A stretch of DNA of 64,000 bases from Dermacentor variabilis (GCF_050947875.1 NC_134571.1:387001-451000); one strand, 5' to 3'; shown: positions 53,640 through 64,000, numbered from the stretch's first letter. Notes: generated from the sequence alone by a model not told the origin. Made by a program: numbers and translations.

Positions 53640-53741
53640 GGAAAACAATTCTGGGGTTTTGCGTGCCAAAACCACAATCTGATTACGACGCACACCGTAG
53701 TGGGGGATTTCTGATTAATTTCGACCACTTGTGTTCTTTAA
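53640..53741 (-). repeat. SINE copy, 3' part, split by TTAA element
   Basis: TTTTGCGTGCCAAAACCACA and GTAGTGGGGGATTTCTG match the tail half of the SINE at 35195. Its head half continues at 54837. Confidence 0.75.
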
Positions 53742-54832
53742 AGGGGCCCTGAACCACCCCTCGGACTTTGAGAAAAAACACATCCAGCGGATGGTTTTTG
53801 CACTCATGTGCGACACGTGGGGCTCACAAGCGGAGCGTGAAATCACCTTTTTTTCAAACTCTCTTGTTTCAAAAGAATCCATTTTCTCACTCTCTGTTGT
53901 GCACTTTATTTTGTCATAAAGCACTTCCCTTACACGGCTGCTATTGGCTGATCACTGACATCAATCAAGAAGGGTGTTTGGATCAGTGCACTTCTTCCTA
54001 CTGTTACCGTGGATATTAATTGACACAGTTAACTAAACAGGCTGAAGTATAGCTGAAGTAAGCGAAAGCTTTGCTTTAAGTTTTCATATGGATGATGCGC
54101 TTCCGGGTGAAACCACCTGTCGTCTGCTGATGCTCAGCCATGGTTCAGCGGCGCCCAGAGCCGGCGCGCCCGCGTGCATTCGAACTATGTTTGACCACAC
54201 TGTCTTTTTGGCATCGCCGCCTTTGTACCTCATTTGTTTCAAGTAGTTTTGAATGCCAGAAGTGGTCTCAAACCTTACGAAGCTTGTGATGCGGCTCTGC
54301 CGCTTAGTTCCAATGCCGCGGATCCTGTGCTGGTAAGTGCGCACACTGAGTATATGTGAGCATGGAGCACGGGGTGCATTGGGGAGCTCTAAGGCGCGCT
54401 ACCAATGTAACTACGCACACTATTGAAACAGGTCGCACACAGGCGACGTTACAAACAGCAGTTCGGAGGACCAGTTGCACAGCCGTGCAAAAACGTTGGC
54501 CACGCGCACTCAGAAGCAGGTGACCGGAAATACCATGTTGCCAACAGCACCCAGCATCCGTTAATTTGAGTGAAAAGTATCAGCAAAAGAAGAAACACAA
54601 CACTGAAGCCTGGTGACGTAATTCCACGGGCGGGGCATCACCATAGGCTCTGCCTCCCTCCGTCGGAACGGAGGATGTTGAGGAGGAATAAGAGAGATCA
54701 ATATTCCTCTCGCGATATCTACGCTCCTGCTAGGTCTTTTTAAAAAATTCTTTCGAATATATGTTCCTGGGAGGTATGAAACTTGTCTGAAGGTGCTTTT
54801 GAGGCTTCAGAAAAAGGTGGTTCGGGGCCCCT
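53742..54832. mobile_element. TTAA-type non-autonomous DNA element in a SINE
   Basis: It begins AGGGGCCCTGAACCACCCC and ends with the inverse of AGGGGCCCCGAACCACC. TTAA is duplicated (53738-53741 and 54833-54836). It splits a SINE; the SINE at 35291 gives the unoccupied TTCTTTAACGTGC. The 1091 bp interior has no THAP or transposase that I can see. It is the same terminal family as the element at 48428. Confidence 0.82.
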
Positions 54833-54836
54833 TTAA

Positions 54837-54960
54837 CATGCACCCAATGCACAGTACACGAGCTTTTTTGCATTTCGCCACCATCAAAATGCAGCCAATG
54901 TGGCTGGGTTTTGATCCTGCGACCTCATGTTTAGCAGCCACTAAGCAACTATGGCAAGTC
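54837..54960 (-). repeat. SINE copy, tRNA-like head part
   Basis: CATGCACCCAATGCACAGTA, CGCCACCATCAAAATGCAGC and TTTGATCCTGCGACCTCATG continue the SINE after the TTAA element. The head is shorter than in the 35195 copy. Confidence 0.72.
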
Positions 54961-55414
54961 AACGTCAGCGAAAAAATGCAGATGGCTGCGTGACCTGTGA
55001 CATTCCCAGCTGCACGCAACAAACCAAATGTCATGTATTCCTACCCCCCATCGCAAATGCACATTACCTTTGAAACATGCAATTTCTAATAGGTTGTCTT
55101 CTTGTTGGAAAGATGTATTATATGCGAGCACTATGCTAGTTCTCGCATCCCCCAGCCATTTTCTTTTTCGATGAGTCATCACACACTCAAAAATTACTGC
55201 AGCTGCAGATGACTGCAAAAGAATGCCATCTGCTTGTTACAGCAGGTGAGGATTGTGCGCGGCAGCCAAGTTTCCTGCCATTTCTTTTTCCAAAGGGTTT
55301 CCCTCTCCCCCATTGTATGTGCAACAGTGCACTTGATAGTCTCCGATTTCAGCACACACACACACACAAGCACAAAAATGTGAACCAATGCAATAAAGAC
55401 AGACGTGTACACGG
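54961..55414. other. Intron sequence with a short (AC)n
   Basis: Nothing gene-like. (AC)8 at 55353-55369. Confidence 0.4.
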
Positions 55415-55545
55415 ATGCAAAAGCACCTGTGTACTTAGATTTAGAAGCACGTTAAAGAACCCCAGTTGGTCCGAATTCCCTGAGTCCCCCACTACGGCGT
55501 GCTTCATGAACAGATTGTGGTTTTGGCATGTAAAACTCCACAATC
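55415..55545 (+). repeat. SINE 3' part (head missing)
   Basis: CACCTGTGTACTTAGATTTA, AACCCCAGTTGGTCCGAATT and GTGGTTTTGGCATGTAAAAC match the tail half of the tRNA-derived SINE, plus orientation. Confidence 0.7.
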
Positions 55546-57355
55546 TATCTAGAACTTTCGGTCGGAATCAAATTAACCGAGAAATTGAATTAACCAGAGT
55601 CTAATTAACGGAAGTCTATTGTACTGTGGGTGCGAGCTGAGTGGGCTCGGTAGCGGGTGCGATGGCACACCTACTAGAGAGCCGTTTTTCTTAACTACAG
55701 CAGATGGCCTGTCACAACAGGGACAAACTGGAGCATGCTGCCATGGCAAAGAGCAGATTTTCCACCCCTTTTATTCAAACATGACTGAGTGGCGCTAACT
55801 GGTGGAAGAATCTGAACTACATGCAAGATGTCTGCTATGATGCATCTACCTTCATTCAACCTACTCGATAATTATCAATTTCGTCGCTGCCATCAGGGTC
55901 GAACTTACAGGAGTCAACTGTAGTACCAAATGAGTGTGTTCTTTTATTTTTGGGCTGTCACCACTTTCCCTCAGGTATCAATGTTTTAGTGCTCATCAAT
56001 CAGGCACAAGATGCGATTTATGCAGCAAAACATTCGTTCCTTCATTAGTAAGGAGAGCCAATTGCATTCAGATTGTACAAATGTCGCAACTGCTACACCT
56101 AAAACCAATGTGAACCCCAGAGGCTGCTCTGGAATTGTACATTTGGTGGCAGTTTACAGGGCCTAGGTTGCACAAAAAAGCATAATTTCCAAGTGGCTTG
56201 GCTGTGCAGCCTGTCAAGAAACGGATTAGGCCACACATACTAATACAAGAGGCTTCCACTCTGGGCTATGCACCCAAGCATTATGGAAGCAGATTTTTAA
56301 CAAGTTCTGTGCCCCGTAAGACTTTTATGCAAACAGTACAATGATGCAATGGCAGATGGATTCAAGCAGAAATATTTAATTGGTTCAATAATTGCTGCCA
56401 AGCTTGGCTTGCTCCTATCAAGCACCATTCTAGGAACAAGTTTGGCTTAAACAGGTTCTTTTTGGCTAGTGTTAGTCTGCGCACAGCTCACCCAATTAAG
56501 AACACTTGTAATTTTAACATTGCACCTGTACATACTCTACTTGCTATTATTTCAACCAGCTTGCTTTTCTGAGTGGATTAGGGTTGTGAACCATCCCAAT
56601 TTTAGCGGGACAGTCTTGACTTTTGAGTAAATGTCCCATGTCCCGACCTGACCCGGTTGGGTGGAAAAATGTTCGGATATTTCCTTTTTATTTTACTGTA
56701 TAATAATAAACATACCAGATGTGCTTTTTATAATGCTTGACAGCTCGTTTGCACATTCTTCTTTCTAGTGTTCTGTTGCATTCTTATAAACATAAATATG
56801 GTTTCGTTTTTGTTGTGGTTCCAGTTCAGCTGTAATCACTAACCATTTATGTACCTCTATTCATATTTGTAGCCGTGTTCGCCAGGCAACTATACTGCAC
56901 CTTTCTTGTCGTAAACTGTGATACGGCAAGAGTAAAAAATTTTCTCTAACTTTGTTGCATGCACAGGCTCCAGGCACTTGGTAGCCGCCCTCCTCCTCCT
57001 CAAACCCCACCTTCGTCCCTGCTTCATCCACTCAAGAGTTGGCAACATAGTGTGGATTCTTGCCCCACATACGCTGAAGACCGGAATGGTTAAGGACAGA
57101 TGTGGTAAAGCACAGATGAGTTTTTAACAACTGAGGCAATGGCGATGTGTTTTATGAAGTGAAATAAAGATGCCGGTCTGAGACAAAAGCATGTACAACG
57201 TCAGGTGCCCTGCTTGTAACTTAAGTGCTTCTAGCCATTTTGCAGCTGTTGCAGTCACAAAATAGTCGCTGATGCCACATGCAGTGTTTCAGGTCTTACC
57301 AAACACAGCAAACAATATGCTCAATGCCTTTAAAGTAACAACATTGTGAACTGAC
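55546..57355. other. Intron sequence, nothing recognised
   Basis: AT-rich start of the long intron (gene reads on the minus strand). No supported gene or repeat. Confidence 0.4.
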
Positions 57356-57561
57356 CTGGCCATGGACAAACAGCAGTGCCGGTCGCTTGGTAGCCTCACA
57401 GCCTTCACAGAGCCGCCACTCATCCCGCAGCTCCACAGTGAGCTGGGAGACCCGGCCCATGAGCACACTGCTGCCCATGTAGTCGAGCCGACTCTCAGCT
57501 GCCCACAGTGCCAGCGTCAATGTATGCACTGGCTCCCGGCCCCAGCTTTCCTGCAGGCCCA
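57356..57561 (-). CDS. BLTP1: BLTP1/KIAA1109 (tweek)-like exon, 206 bp
   Basis: The exon begins after the acceptor ...CCCCACGATGCAG at 57562 and ends at CATGGCCAG before the donor GTCAGT (57355-57350). Two bases complete the codon left open by the upstream exon. The frame then reads GLQESWGREPVHTL, ALWAAESRLDYMGSSVLMG, LTVELRDEWRLCE and ALLFVHGQ, ending in phase 0. The pattern matches the BLTP1 family by recall. The next exon I find is 34.4 kb away at 22907 and begins in phase 0, so the reading FVHGQ-VHWDQLQLL is continuous. Confidence 0.7.
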
Positions 57562-57663
57562 CTGCATCGTGGGGTGCCCACACTCAAAACCTGTTGATTG
57601 CCCTCATTGCATGATGAGCTCACATTATAGCTACCTCAGGATGGTGTCAAAGGAAGCACTCAC

Positions 57664-57821
57664 TGTGTGTGTGAATACGGCTAAGCTCGATGGCCCCACC
57701 AACAATGCCTCCTTTGGCATCAAGGCTAGAGCCATCAAGGTCCACTGCCAAATTCAGGTCCTTGTGGCCACGACTGTCAATCGCCAGGCGACCCTGGGAC
57801 CTGAAGCCTTGCGTCAGCCAC
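57664..57821 (-). CDS. BLTP1: BLTP1/KIAA1109 (tweek)-like exon, 158 bp
   Basis: The acceptor CACCTGTGCAG precedes G-TGGCTGACGC at 57821, and the donor GTGAGT follows at 57663. The frame reads WLTQGFRSQGRLAIDSRGHK, DLNLAVDLDGSSLDAKGG and GGAIELSRIHTH. One base is left over and is completed by the next exon 102 bp downstream, a very short intron. The phase match between neighbouring exons is good evidence for a working host gene. Upstream exons are not found before the right edge. Confidence 0.68.
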
Positions 57822-59799
57822 CTGCACAGGTGCCATTTGGCATGCAGTACTAAAGCACAATGCACTGCTTGTTGGAAAGGCTGTGCTAAGCACCTGCTAC
57901 CTTTATCTCTTTTGGTATGAGCAGAGCATTGTATACAATCAGCAAATTGCATAGCATGTACAGACTGGATAAGTTAACCCAAGCCCACACATTCAGAGGC
58001 CAAGCAAGTGTACAAACTGAAGATGTCAATTATGTGCCACAGTCAAAGCAAAGTCAACAGGCTAGTTCCTAGTGAGGTGTGTGCCTCGCATGTACTGTAA
58101 GTATTGCTGGTGACCTGAAGCACCATGTGCAGCACACAAATTGCAATTTCAACTGACACTTAGGGTTACCATAGACCTTAGAATACCATACTGTAGGGTT
58201 ACCATAGGATTTTACAGCATGAAACAGGGCTCTGCTGTAGTAAATAACACAGCGATTGCCTTAAAAACCTTACAAAAACATAAGGGGCCTGTAACAAGCA
58301 ACCCTACATGACATATCTACTTGTTGCTGGAATATTTGGTTCAACTATAGTGGGAAACTTTTTCCTGTCCACTAATTTCTTCTTTAAACCTATCTAAAGC
58401 CTTTTACACAATAACCCTGCATGAGCTTAGGTATTCGTGGCACAACACGTCGCACATGGTGGCCTCTGATGGCATCACAGAAATATTTAATCATTTACCC
58501 AACTAGAACTCACCCACACTGTTAGTACCACTTCCACTGAGGCCGAGTCGAGCTCATCCACACCAAAATAGGGCTATAATCAAATTAAGCTGCATCCATT
58601 TATGGTTACAGTGATCTATTATTGGTTAAAACATGTTGGCGGGCTAGCTGGTTTGAATCCATGATGGAGTGAGTAAGCGTTGAAAGCTGCGCAGTCTCTG
58701 TGTATCTGTTTCTTTCTACGTCCCCATTCAGTCGCGCTTACACACTCTATCCTGGGTCCATTATTGCGCCCAATGATGATCCCAACAAGGAAATATTCTA
58801 ATTAGAAGTGACACACCATGTGGAAAGGATAGCAACTTATAATGGTGATCTGAAAGTTAAGTCATCTTCACTGCACGGAAACAGCCTGTGCAGTGGGATA
58901 GCTAGAATTTGTTTTGGGAGGGGTGGGGTGGGGGGCTACCCACTTGAGCGGGGCAAAGGTGAGGCGGGGGGAGGCTCAGAAAGCCGCATACTAACAGAAA
59001 TTTAGAGTGGAGAGGGGAGCGATTGGGGGCACATGCCTAATGTGCCGCCCCTGGCTATACCATTGTATTTGTGACCACTGCAAAAAATGACAGAAAACAA
59101 AATTATTCTCAGTTCTTCCAATTCAGAAGTGGGCATGTCACCAGAGAGTTATATTGAATAATTAAAATTAATGAGAAGCTCTGAATAACCTCTTTAATGG
59201 ACCTATTTGACACAAACTTGGCTCACTGGGCATGTGTCACAGGATACCTGCTGCTCTTGAATGAACCTCTTTTAAGCCAACTTGACAATTTAGTAATATG
59301 GAAATACACCTTATGCAGACCCTCATACACAACATAACGAATTCATATAAGCTATAAATTGACACATCGAATTTGTCCGATTTGAATGGTCTAACAGATG
59401 CCATTTACAGAAGAGCGGTATCTGCTCTTGATGCAGAGCTATTAATTTGTAAACTTTGTGCTTTTATCTTTTTTCTAACTTTCAAATTTATGAAAAGTCT
59501 TAACTAAATGAAGGCTCTAAATCGAAATTTGGCTTCTAACAGTCACTAGAATTCAACTTTCTCTCTCAACTGCAACAAATCTTATGAAAATTGGTCCAGG
59601 GGTTATCTCCGTAAAGCATTTCTGCGTTTTACACGAACTTGAATGGGCCACGTCAAAGTAGGACCCGAGCTAAAGCTTCCTCTTAATGGAAAAAAAAAAT
59701 CAAGAATTTCTGCCATGCTGGATGAAATCGAACCCAATTCATATGTAATCAGATAATCTTGTCCGAGTATATATTCGCCATAGGTCGGCAGTGTGGGAG
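57822..59799. other. Upstream intron sequence, nothing recognised
   Basis: No supported coding exon. A G-rich stretch at 58915-58990 (GGGGTGGGGTGGGGGGC) stands out. Confidence 0.4.
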
Positions 59800-60055
59800 A
59801 ATACTCACTCACACTCACTCACCATAATTCTTCCAGGCGCCGCACTCACTCACGTTCACGCTCACCTCCACTCACACGCATCCACTAATACTTGCACTCA
59901 CCTCCACTCACCTCCACTCACACTCACTGGCCCTCACTCGCAGTTGCACTCACGTCCGCTCACACTCACTGGCACTCACTCGCAATCACGCCTTTTAAAC
60001 GAGTGCGAGTGAATGTGAGTGAGTTCACTCATTAGTGAGTGTGCTGCCCACTGCC
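59800..60055. repeat. CACTCA-rich simple repeat with inverted end
   Basis: Degenerate ACTCACTCAC / TCCACTCACACTCAC units fill 59805-59998. The strand composition then flips to GAGTGCGAGTGAATGTGAGT at 60000-60045, so the whole can fold back on itself. It may be a MITE built of simple repeats. Confidence 0.7.
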
Positions 60056-60059
60056 ACTC

Positions 60060-60440
60060 ACAATTCGTGTATATTCAGACCGAAGCTTCCAATTTAGCAC
60101 CTATTACATCTGGAATGGGAGAAGGCAGTGTTTTGGGCCCAGTTTTATTTTTAATATATATAAACGATTTGTCTTCCCAATTACATGGTAACATTCGTCT
60201 ATTGGCTGACAGTTGTTTTTCGTATTGCAAAATTATTTGCAATGACGATCACCATATACAAAATTCTACCTTTTCTTGGTGTCAGGAGTAGCAGATGACC
60301 CTAATTGCCCAAAGATAAGTAGTGCTAACAGTAAGTAGAAAGCAATGGATATCTGATTTTACTTACATTATTAATGATACACTCCTCACTTGTGTATTTC
60401 AGGGTAAATATTTAGGTGTCACTTTAACATGCACTCTCCC
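60060..60440 (+). pseudogene. LINE reverse transcriptase scrap
   Basis: GEGSVLGPVLFLIYINDLSS followed by IRLLADSCF matches the RT region around the catalytic box of CR1/Jockey-type LINEs (usually QGSVLGPLLF and FADDC). The FADDC Asp pair has been lost. GKYLGVTLTCTL near 60405-60440 fits the sequence further downstream. Several stops lie between. A small remnant on the plus strand. Confidence 0.7.
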
Positions 60441-60469
60441 CCTGCAGGGGCATCTGCGTCAGCAGGTGT

Positions 60470-60985
60470 TTGGTGTGTTGCGACACCACGTACCTGAGCA
60501 CATGAGAGTTGGCCCTCCCACGTGTAGCCATGAGCGGCTTATAGCCGTGTCTGGGGAAAGGGGGATCCTGGGGGTTGAGCCAATGCTGGGCGTTTGGACC
60601 TTTAAGTCCCCCAGCGGAGGCAAAACACCTCTTTAGCCTCTGCTTCACATAGATGGCACCTCCAGACTGACTCGCCTGGAGGAAATCGGCAATTGCCTTT
60701 TCCTGTCCCCCTCTTCAATTTTTTTCTTTCTTTCTCACTTTCCCATCTTTCCTGTCTTCTAGTCACTTCTTCTCACTTCCGAATTTCTGGGCGGCAAGGG
60801 TTAACCTTGTGTGGGTAATCAACCTAGATTACAGAATATTTAGTTATATCAATGATGCACTGCTGACGTGTACACAACTTGCACTTATGTCGTCACGTCC
60901 CCTTGTTGAGCTCGGTGGTGGATGGCAGGCATCACTGCTGAACATAATACTATGTACAATGGGATCAAGCTATCCTCCACTTTCT
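60470..60985 (+). other. LINE 5' UTR-like segment
   Basis: The run GGCACCTCCAGACTGACTCG, TTGCCTTTTCCTGTCCC, TTCTCACTTCCGAATTTC and GGCAAGGGTTAACCTTGTG precedes a LINE ORF1. I remember it as a common 5' leader of tick LINEs. The role is inferred from position. Confidence 0.5.
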
Positions 60986-61940
60986 GATTGTCCCCCTCAG
61001 AAAAGGGGGCGCACTGATGCAACACTCAACTTTTTTGCCCGACCTAAAGTGACATTCCCAAAGTCCCACGTTGTGCATTGTGAAAATCCAGACAAGACTG
61101 TTCAAACAATCTCACCATTTCTCGTGTCAAAATCTCTCACTGAAATAATACGGCCAGGTTACAAAGCAGTGAAGATGGCTAGTGGTGACTTGCTGTTTGA
61201 GCTGAGTGATAAAACACAGTATAGCAAGCTGTCCGACCTCGCGGCGATTGGGGACAACCCTTTCTCCATTTCTCCTCACCGCTCAATTAACACAGTCCGT
61301 GGAGTAATATCTGAACAAGACCTTTTGGACCTAACTGAAACAGAACTGCTTGAAGGATGGAAGGAGCAAGATGTAATCAATGCACAGAGAATTAAATTGA
61401 GACGCAATAACAAAGAAATACCAACAAAGCACCTAATTCTGACCTTCACGATGAGTAACTTACCAGAATCCATTGAGACAGGTTATCTTATTATCCGTGT
61501 GAGACCGTACATACCAATTCTCGCCGATGTTTCAAATGCCAGAGGGTTGGCCACGGCTCACAGAGCTGCCATGGTCGGCTGACGTGTGCTAAATGTGGAG
61601 CGAATGACCACCCTGCAGATGACTGTCAAGGCAAACTTCACTGTGCTAACTGTTATGGAGGGCACGCCGCATACTCGCGGTCATGTCCCAAATGGAAACA
61701 AGAAAAAGAAATTCCCCTAGCGCTTAAAGTAAAACAAAACATCTCTTTCAAAGAAGCGTGTAAGCATTTTTCTTTTGTTGAGAACACAACTTATGCCGAT
61801 GTGGCGTGTCAGGTGGCGGCACCACCACGGCCAAAGGCGGCTGCTAAGATCCCTAGCTGTGAGCTTGCAGTTCCGCCACCCGCCCCCTTGGTGAGTGCAG
61901 CTAGCGCTGCCTCACCTGCTGGATTTGATGGAAGCGGTTG
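60986..61940 (+). pseudogene. LINE ORF1 with three zinc knuckles
   Basis: The frame reads LNFFARPKVTFPKSHVVH, KSLTEIIRPGYKAVKM and VNAQRIKLRRNN-like sequence, then shifts by a base near 61510. CFKCQRVGHGSQSC, CAKCGANDHPADDC and CANCYGGHAAYSRSC (61533-61690) follow, then KWKQEKEIPLAL and a Pro/Ala-rich tail. This is an RNA-binding ORF1 of the Jockey/I type, different from LINE-A. It lacks an ORF2: at about 61940 the sequence changes to a BEL integrase piece. Confidence 0.82.
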
Positions 61941-61974
61941 TACTTGCTCTTACTTTGGTCTGCGCACAACGGCC

Positions 61975-62205
61975 CTGTCCCTGAACTACCTCGGCTACAC
62001 GAAGGTGATGTGGCACTCGTGCATGATGACAGCGCACATCCGCTACTAAGGAAGCTAGGCAGAGTTCTATCGGTGAACCCAGGAAAGGACGGTGTTATGC
62101 ATGTACGTACAGTTTGACTAGCTTCTGGACAGATGATCAAACGACCCGTTCAGAAGGTGTACATTCTTGAAGCAAGCTACCAAGAACCAGCTGCCGAGTG
62201 ATCCC
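61975..62205 (+). pseudogene. BEL/Pao integrase C-terminal fragment
   Basis: ELPRLHEGDVALVHDDSAHP, LRKLGRVLSVNPGKDGVM, a stop, then LASGQMIKRPVQKVYILE matches the C-terminal domain (DUF5641 type) of BEL/Pao pol proteins. It is preceded directly by LINE ORF1 sequence, so one element truncated the other. No BEL LTR is identified. Confidence 0.7.
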
Positions 62206-62334
62206 CTTGGTCCCTTGGGAATATGTTGAAGATCATTGCCAACAGGTGACGAAAGAGAGAAGGAGGAAGAGAAACGGCAGGAGCAATAGAATAAAAGGAT
62301 GGAGTGCTATGGCTATGGCTCAGGTCTTCATTAT

Positions 62335-62560
62335 GCGACAGCCACCATTGATAGTTTGTACGCACGACCTTTGGTGGGAGTCGAACCATCGACCTTTGGT
62401 GGGACCAAAATTCAATGGCACAAAAATTTACAATGCCACCTTTGATGGCTGAACCCACAACCATTGGTGGGAGTCGCACCCACAACCATTGGTCTTAATT
62501 AAGGCACAGTTAATTAAGACAGAGTTAATTAAACCACATAAATCCATAACCTTTGGTGGG
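62335..62560. repeat. Degenerate tandem repeat with B-box-like units
   Basis: CCTTTGGTGGGAGTCGAACC and variants (ACCATTGGTGGGAGTCGCAC) recur five or six times with spacing of about 25-60 bp. On the minus strand each good unit reads GGTTCGACTCCCACC, close to the tRNA B box. TTAATTAA-containing units at 62498-62540 also repeat. Confidence 0.65.
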
Positions 62561-62679
62561 ATAAAACAATAAGAAGTAACAACACATTCAAATGAGAATG
62601 TTAATTTAATGAATGTCTTGAGAGTGCGCAGGCTTTCACCTTCGTCGTCTTTAGAGTATGCTGAAGTAACTGTCAACTT

Positions 62680-62815
62680 TTCTTGTTTTTTTCTTTCCCA
62701 CCCACCCCATCCTGGGGCCTCTCAGTCCTCGATCCCCTTCCCTATACTGAGTAGCATGTAGGCACCTGCATGCATTTCAATAAAGACCTTTTTCTCACTC
62801 TTTCCATCCTCGCTA
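62680..62815 (+). repeat. Possible LINE 3' tail
   Basis: CCTCGATCCCCTTCCCTATA, AATAAAGACC and TTTTTCTCACTCTTTCC resemble the 3' UTR ends of tick LINEs from memory. Weak evidence. Confidence 0.3.
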
Positions 62816-63004
62816 GGGGGCACAAAGGCTCACTTCTGGTTGGTATTCTAACTGGCCACTGGGGCAAACCTTGCAAAATTATGAGTATGAATGGGGCATG
62901 CCCAGTGTAGTTTCCACATTGGCACAATCAATAGCAAGGTGGTGCGCTCTATCCTCCATCTATGGTTGGTGCTTACCAGCAACATGCATGAAAGGACGTG
63001 TGCA

Positions 63005-63100
63005 AATAATGCAGTGGAACCTGCTTATAACAATATTCAAGTGCCATGAAAATTCCATTGTTGTAACCAATAATTGTTATAACCGGTTGCATAAAAAAAA
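63005..63100. repeat. Dispersed repeat piece (GGAACCTGCTTATAAC)
   Basis: AGTGGAACCTGCTTATAACA and TTGTTATAACCGGTTGCATA are inverted-like and look familiar as a tick dispersed DNA element. Only a small piece is present. Confidence 0.35.
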
Positions 63101-63419
63101 ATGGGGGATGGCTTAACTGTTCGGAGAAAACTATAATGGCGGGGAGGCCACTTCCCCACCACTTTCCTCCATCCGGCTTCTGATTGTGTTGACTCGTTTA
63201 ACTGTTTAACTCTGCTTCCTGTGCGCTTCGATTGCGTTGGCGCTCAAGAATGGCACTACTATAACAACTGCAAAGAAGGGTCACGGGCAGCAAGTGACAT
63301 ACGAGCTCCGCCGAGGCATCGCTTCAGTGGCCCCAAAAGGTGCCTTTTAATAAACTCAGTACTCTCCCACTCTGTGAAGAAGGATGGCCAGCGAAGCTGT
63401 GTATGTGGGCCCCTTAATG

Positions 63420-63612
63420 ACAAACTGCACCTCCGCCGCGGGTCAGCCCGGCACTGCACTATCTTCAGGAACAGCCCACATATGGGGAGTGCTCAATGCC
63501 TACTTCACATCCGCCGCGGGTCGGCCCGGCATGGCACTAGCTTTGGGATCAGCCCACGTATGGGGAGTGCTTAACGCCTGCTTCACCTCCGCCGCGGGTC
63601 GGCCCAGTATTA
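63420..63612. repeat. 78 bp minisatellite, about 2.5 copies
   Basis: CCGCCGCGGG begins at 63433, 63511 and 63589, exactly 78 bp apart. The intervening units share GGTCGGCCCGGC, GATCAGCCCAC and TATGGGGAGTGCT. Confidence 0.9.
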
Positions 63613-64000
63613 CCGTATTTATTCGCGTATAACCCGCACCAAAATGTGAAAAAACGCGTTTAAAAAGTGGGGGTGCGGGTTATCTGCGAATTTTTTCCTT
63701 GGGAGGGGGGGGGGTCGGCTTCACCGCAATGTGCGGCAGCCTCCCCGTGTAGTCCGCCATCCCCATCGTCATCGACGCTTGTCAAGCCGATGAAGGGCCA
63801 ACGAAAGGCCAGCATTTTGAGCCTCGCGTTAGGCGCTGTTAGGGTGGCTAGAATTGGGAGGTGTGAAGACCGCGGCGTCGCCGCCATTGCCTAGGGAGGC
63901 CCCGCTGCGCGTTCCTCCCACTGGGGGAAAATTTGGCGCTTCCGTCGGGGGCGCGGGTAGGGTGGCTAGCGCGGGGGCGCCGTAAGCTTGTCACTCTCGT
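63613..64000. mobile_element. Start of a DNA element (right edge)
   Basis: CCGTATTTATTCGCGTATAA is a widely shared transposon terminus. CGCGTATAACCCGCACC is followed about 45 bases later by its inverse, giving a hairpin (63623-63688). The element continues past the window, so its class is not established. The stretch is otherwise GC-rich without a supported gene. Confidence 0.5.

Overview
This window looks like intronic DNA from an arachnid, most probably an ixodid tick. No ribosomal, tRNA or bacterial gene is intact. The few host exons have GT/AG splice sites. The retroelement and SINE families (gypsy LTR elements with a TGGTGGA-type primer site, a tRNA-derived SINE ending in a 'protein-pause' like head, non-LTR elements ending in (ATCC)n) match my recollection of tick genomes. 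The organism call is inference.

Host gene: three exons on the minus strand, at 57664-57821, 57356-57561 and 22473-22907, join in phase. They read like a piece of the giant bridge-like lipid-transfer protein BLTP1 (KIAA1109; fly tweek). The intron between the last two is about 34.4 kb. Everything left of 22473 would lie in the next intron.

Left block (1-22343) is a transposon stack. A minus-strand gypsy gag (gypsy-A, 9734-10410) is split by a minus-strand two-ORF non-LTR element (LINE-A, from about 9733 leftwards off the window). LINE-A starts with a tandem array of about 36 bp units. It is itself split by a second non-LTR element (LINE-B copy 1, 4126-8580), by a terminal-inverted-repeat element (868-1880) and by a 225 bp foldback MITE with a GTAC target duplication (2366-2590). 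LINE-B copy 1 holds a further insertion (7629-8494). Next come a CAGGG-ended DNA element (10454-12157) and a THAP-domain transposon relic (12160-13570). A plus-strand gypsy (gypsy-B, 13683-22343) follows, split by LINE-B copy 2, whose 3.4 kb ORF is uninterrupted.

Middle block (22.9-57.3 kb) is the long intron. It contains a 600 bp foldback element, two minus-strand gypsy relics (E, 25.2-28.15 kb; C, 28.76-33.03 kb), a tRNA-type SINE and an unrecognised LTR element end (38261-38881). It also holds a MITE with a (TA)n core and a complete but decayed plus-strand gypsy-D (41588-46924). A complete LTR element with a gag-like ORF but no pol (47813-53608) follows. Its 5' LTR has been hit by a TTAA-flanked, THAP-coding DNA element; the 3' LTR shows the empty site. 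A second TTAA element sits in a SINE at 53742-54832.

Right block (57.8-64 kb) has upstream intron, a CACTCA-rich repeat, a LINE RT scrap, a LINE 5' end with a three-zinc-knuckle ORF1, and a BEL/Pao integrase tail. It ends with a B-box-like tandem repeat, a 78 bp minisatellite and the start of another DNA element.

The most notable material is the set of TTAA/AGGGnCCCTGAA elements, which resemble Kolobok/T2 transposons, and the pol-less LTR retrotransposon. No CRISPR array, operon or other prokaryotic system is present.
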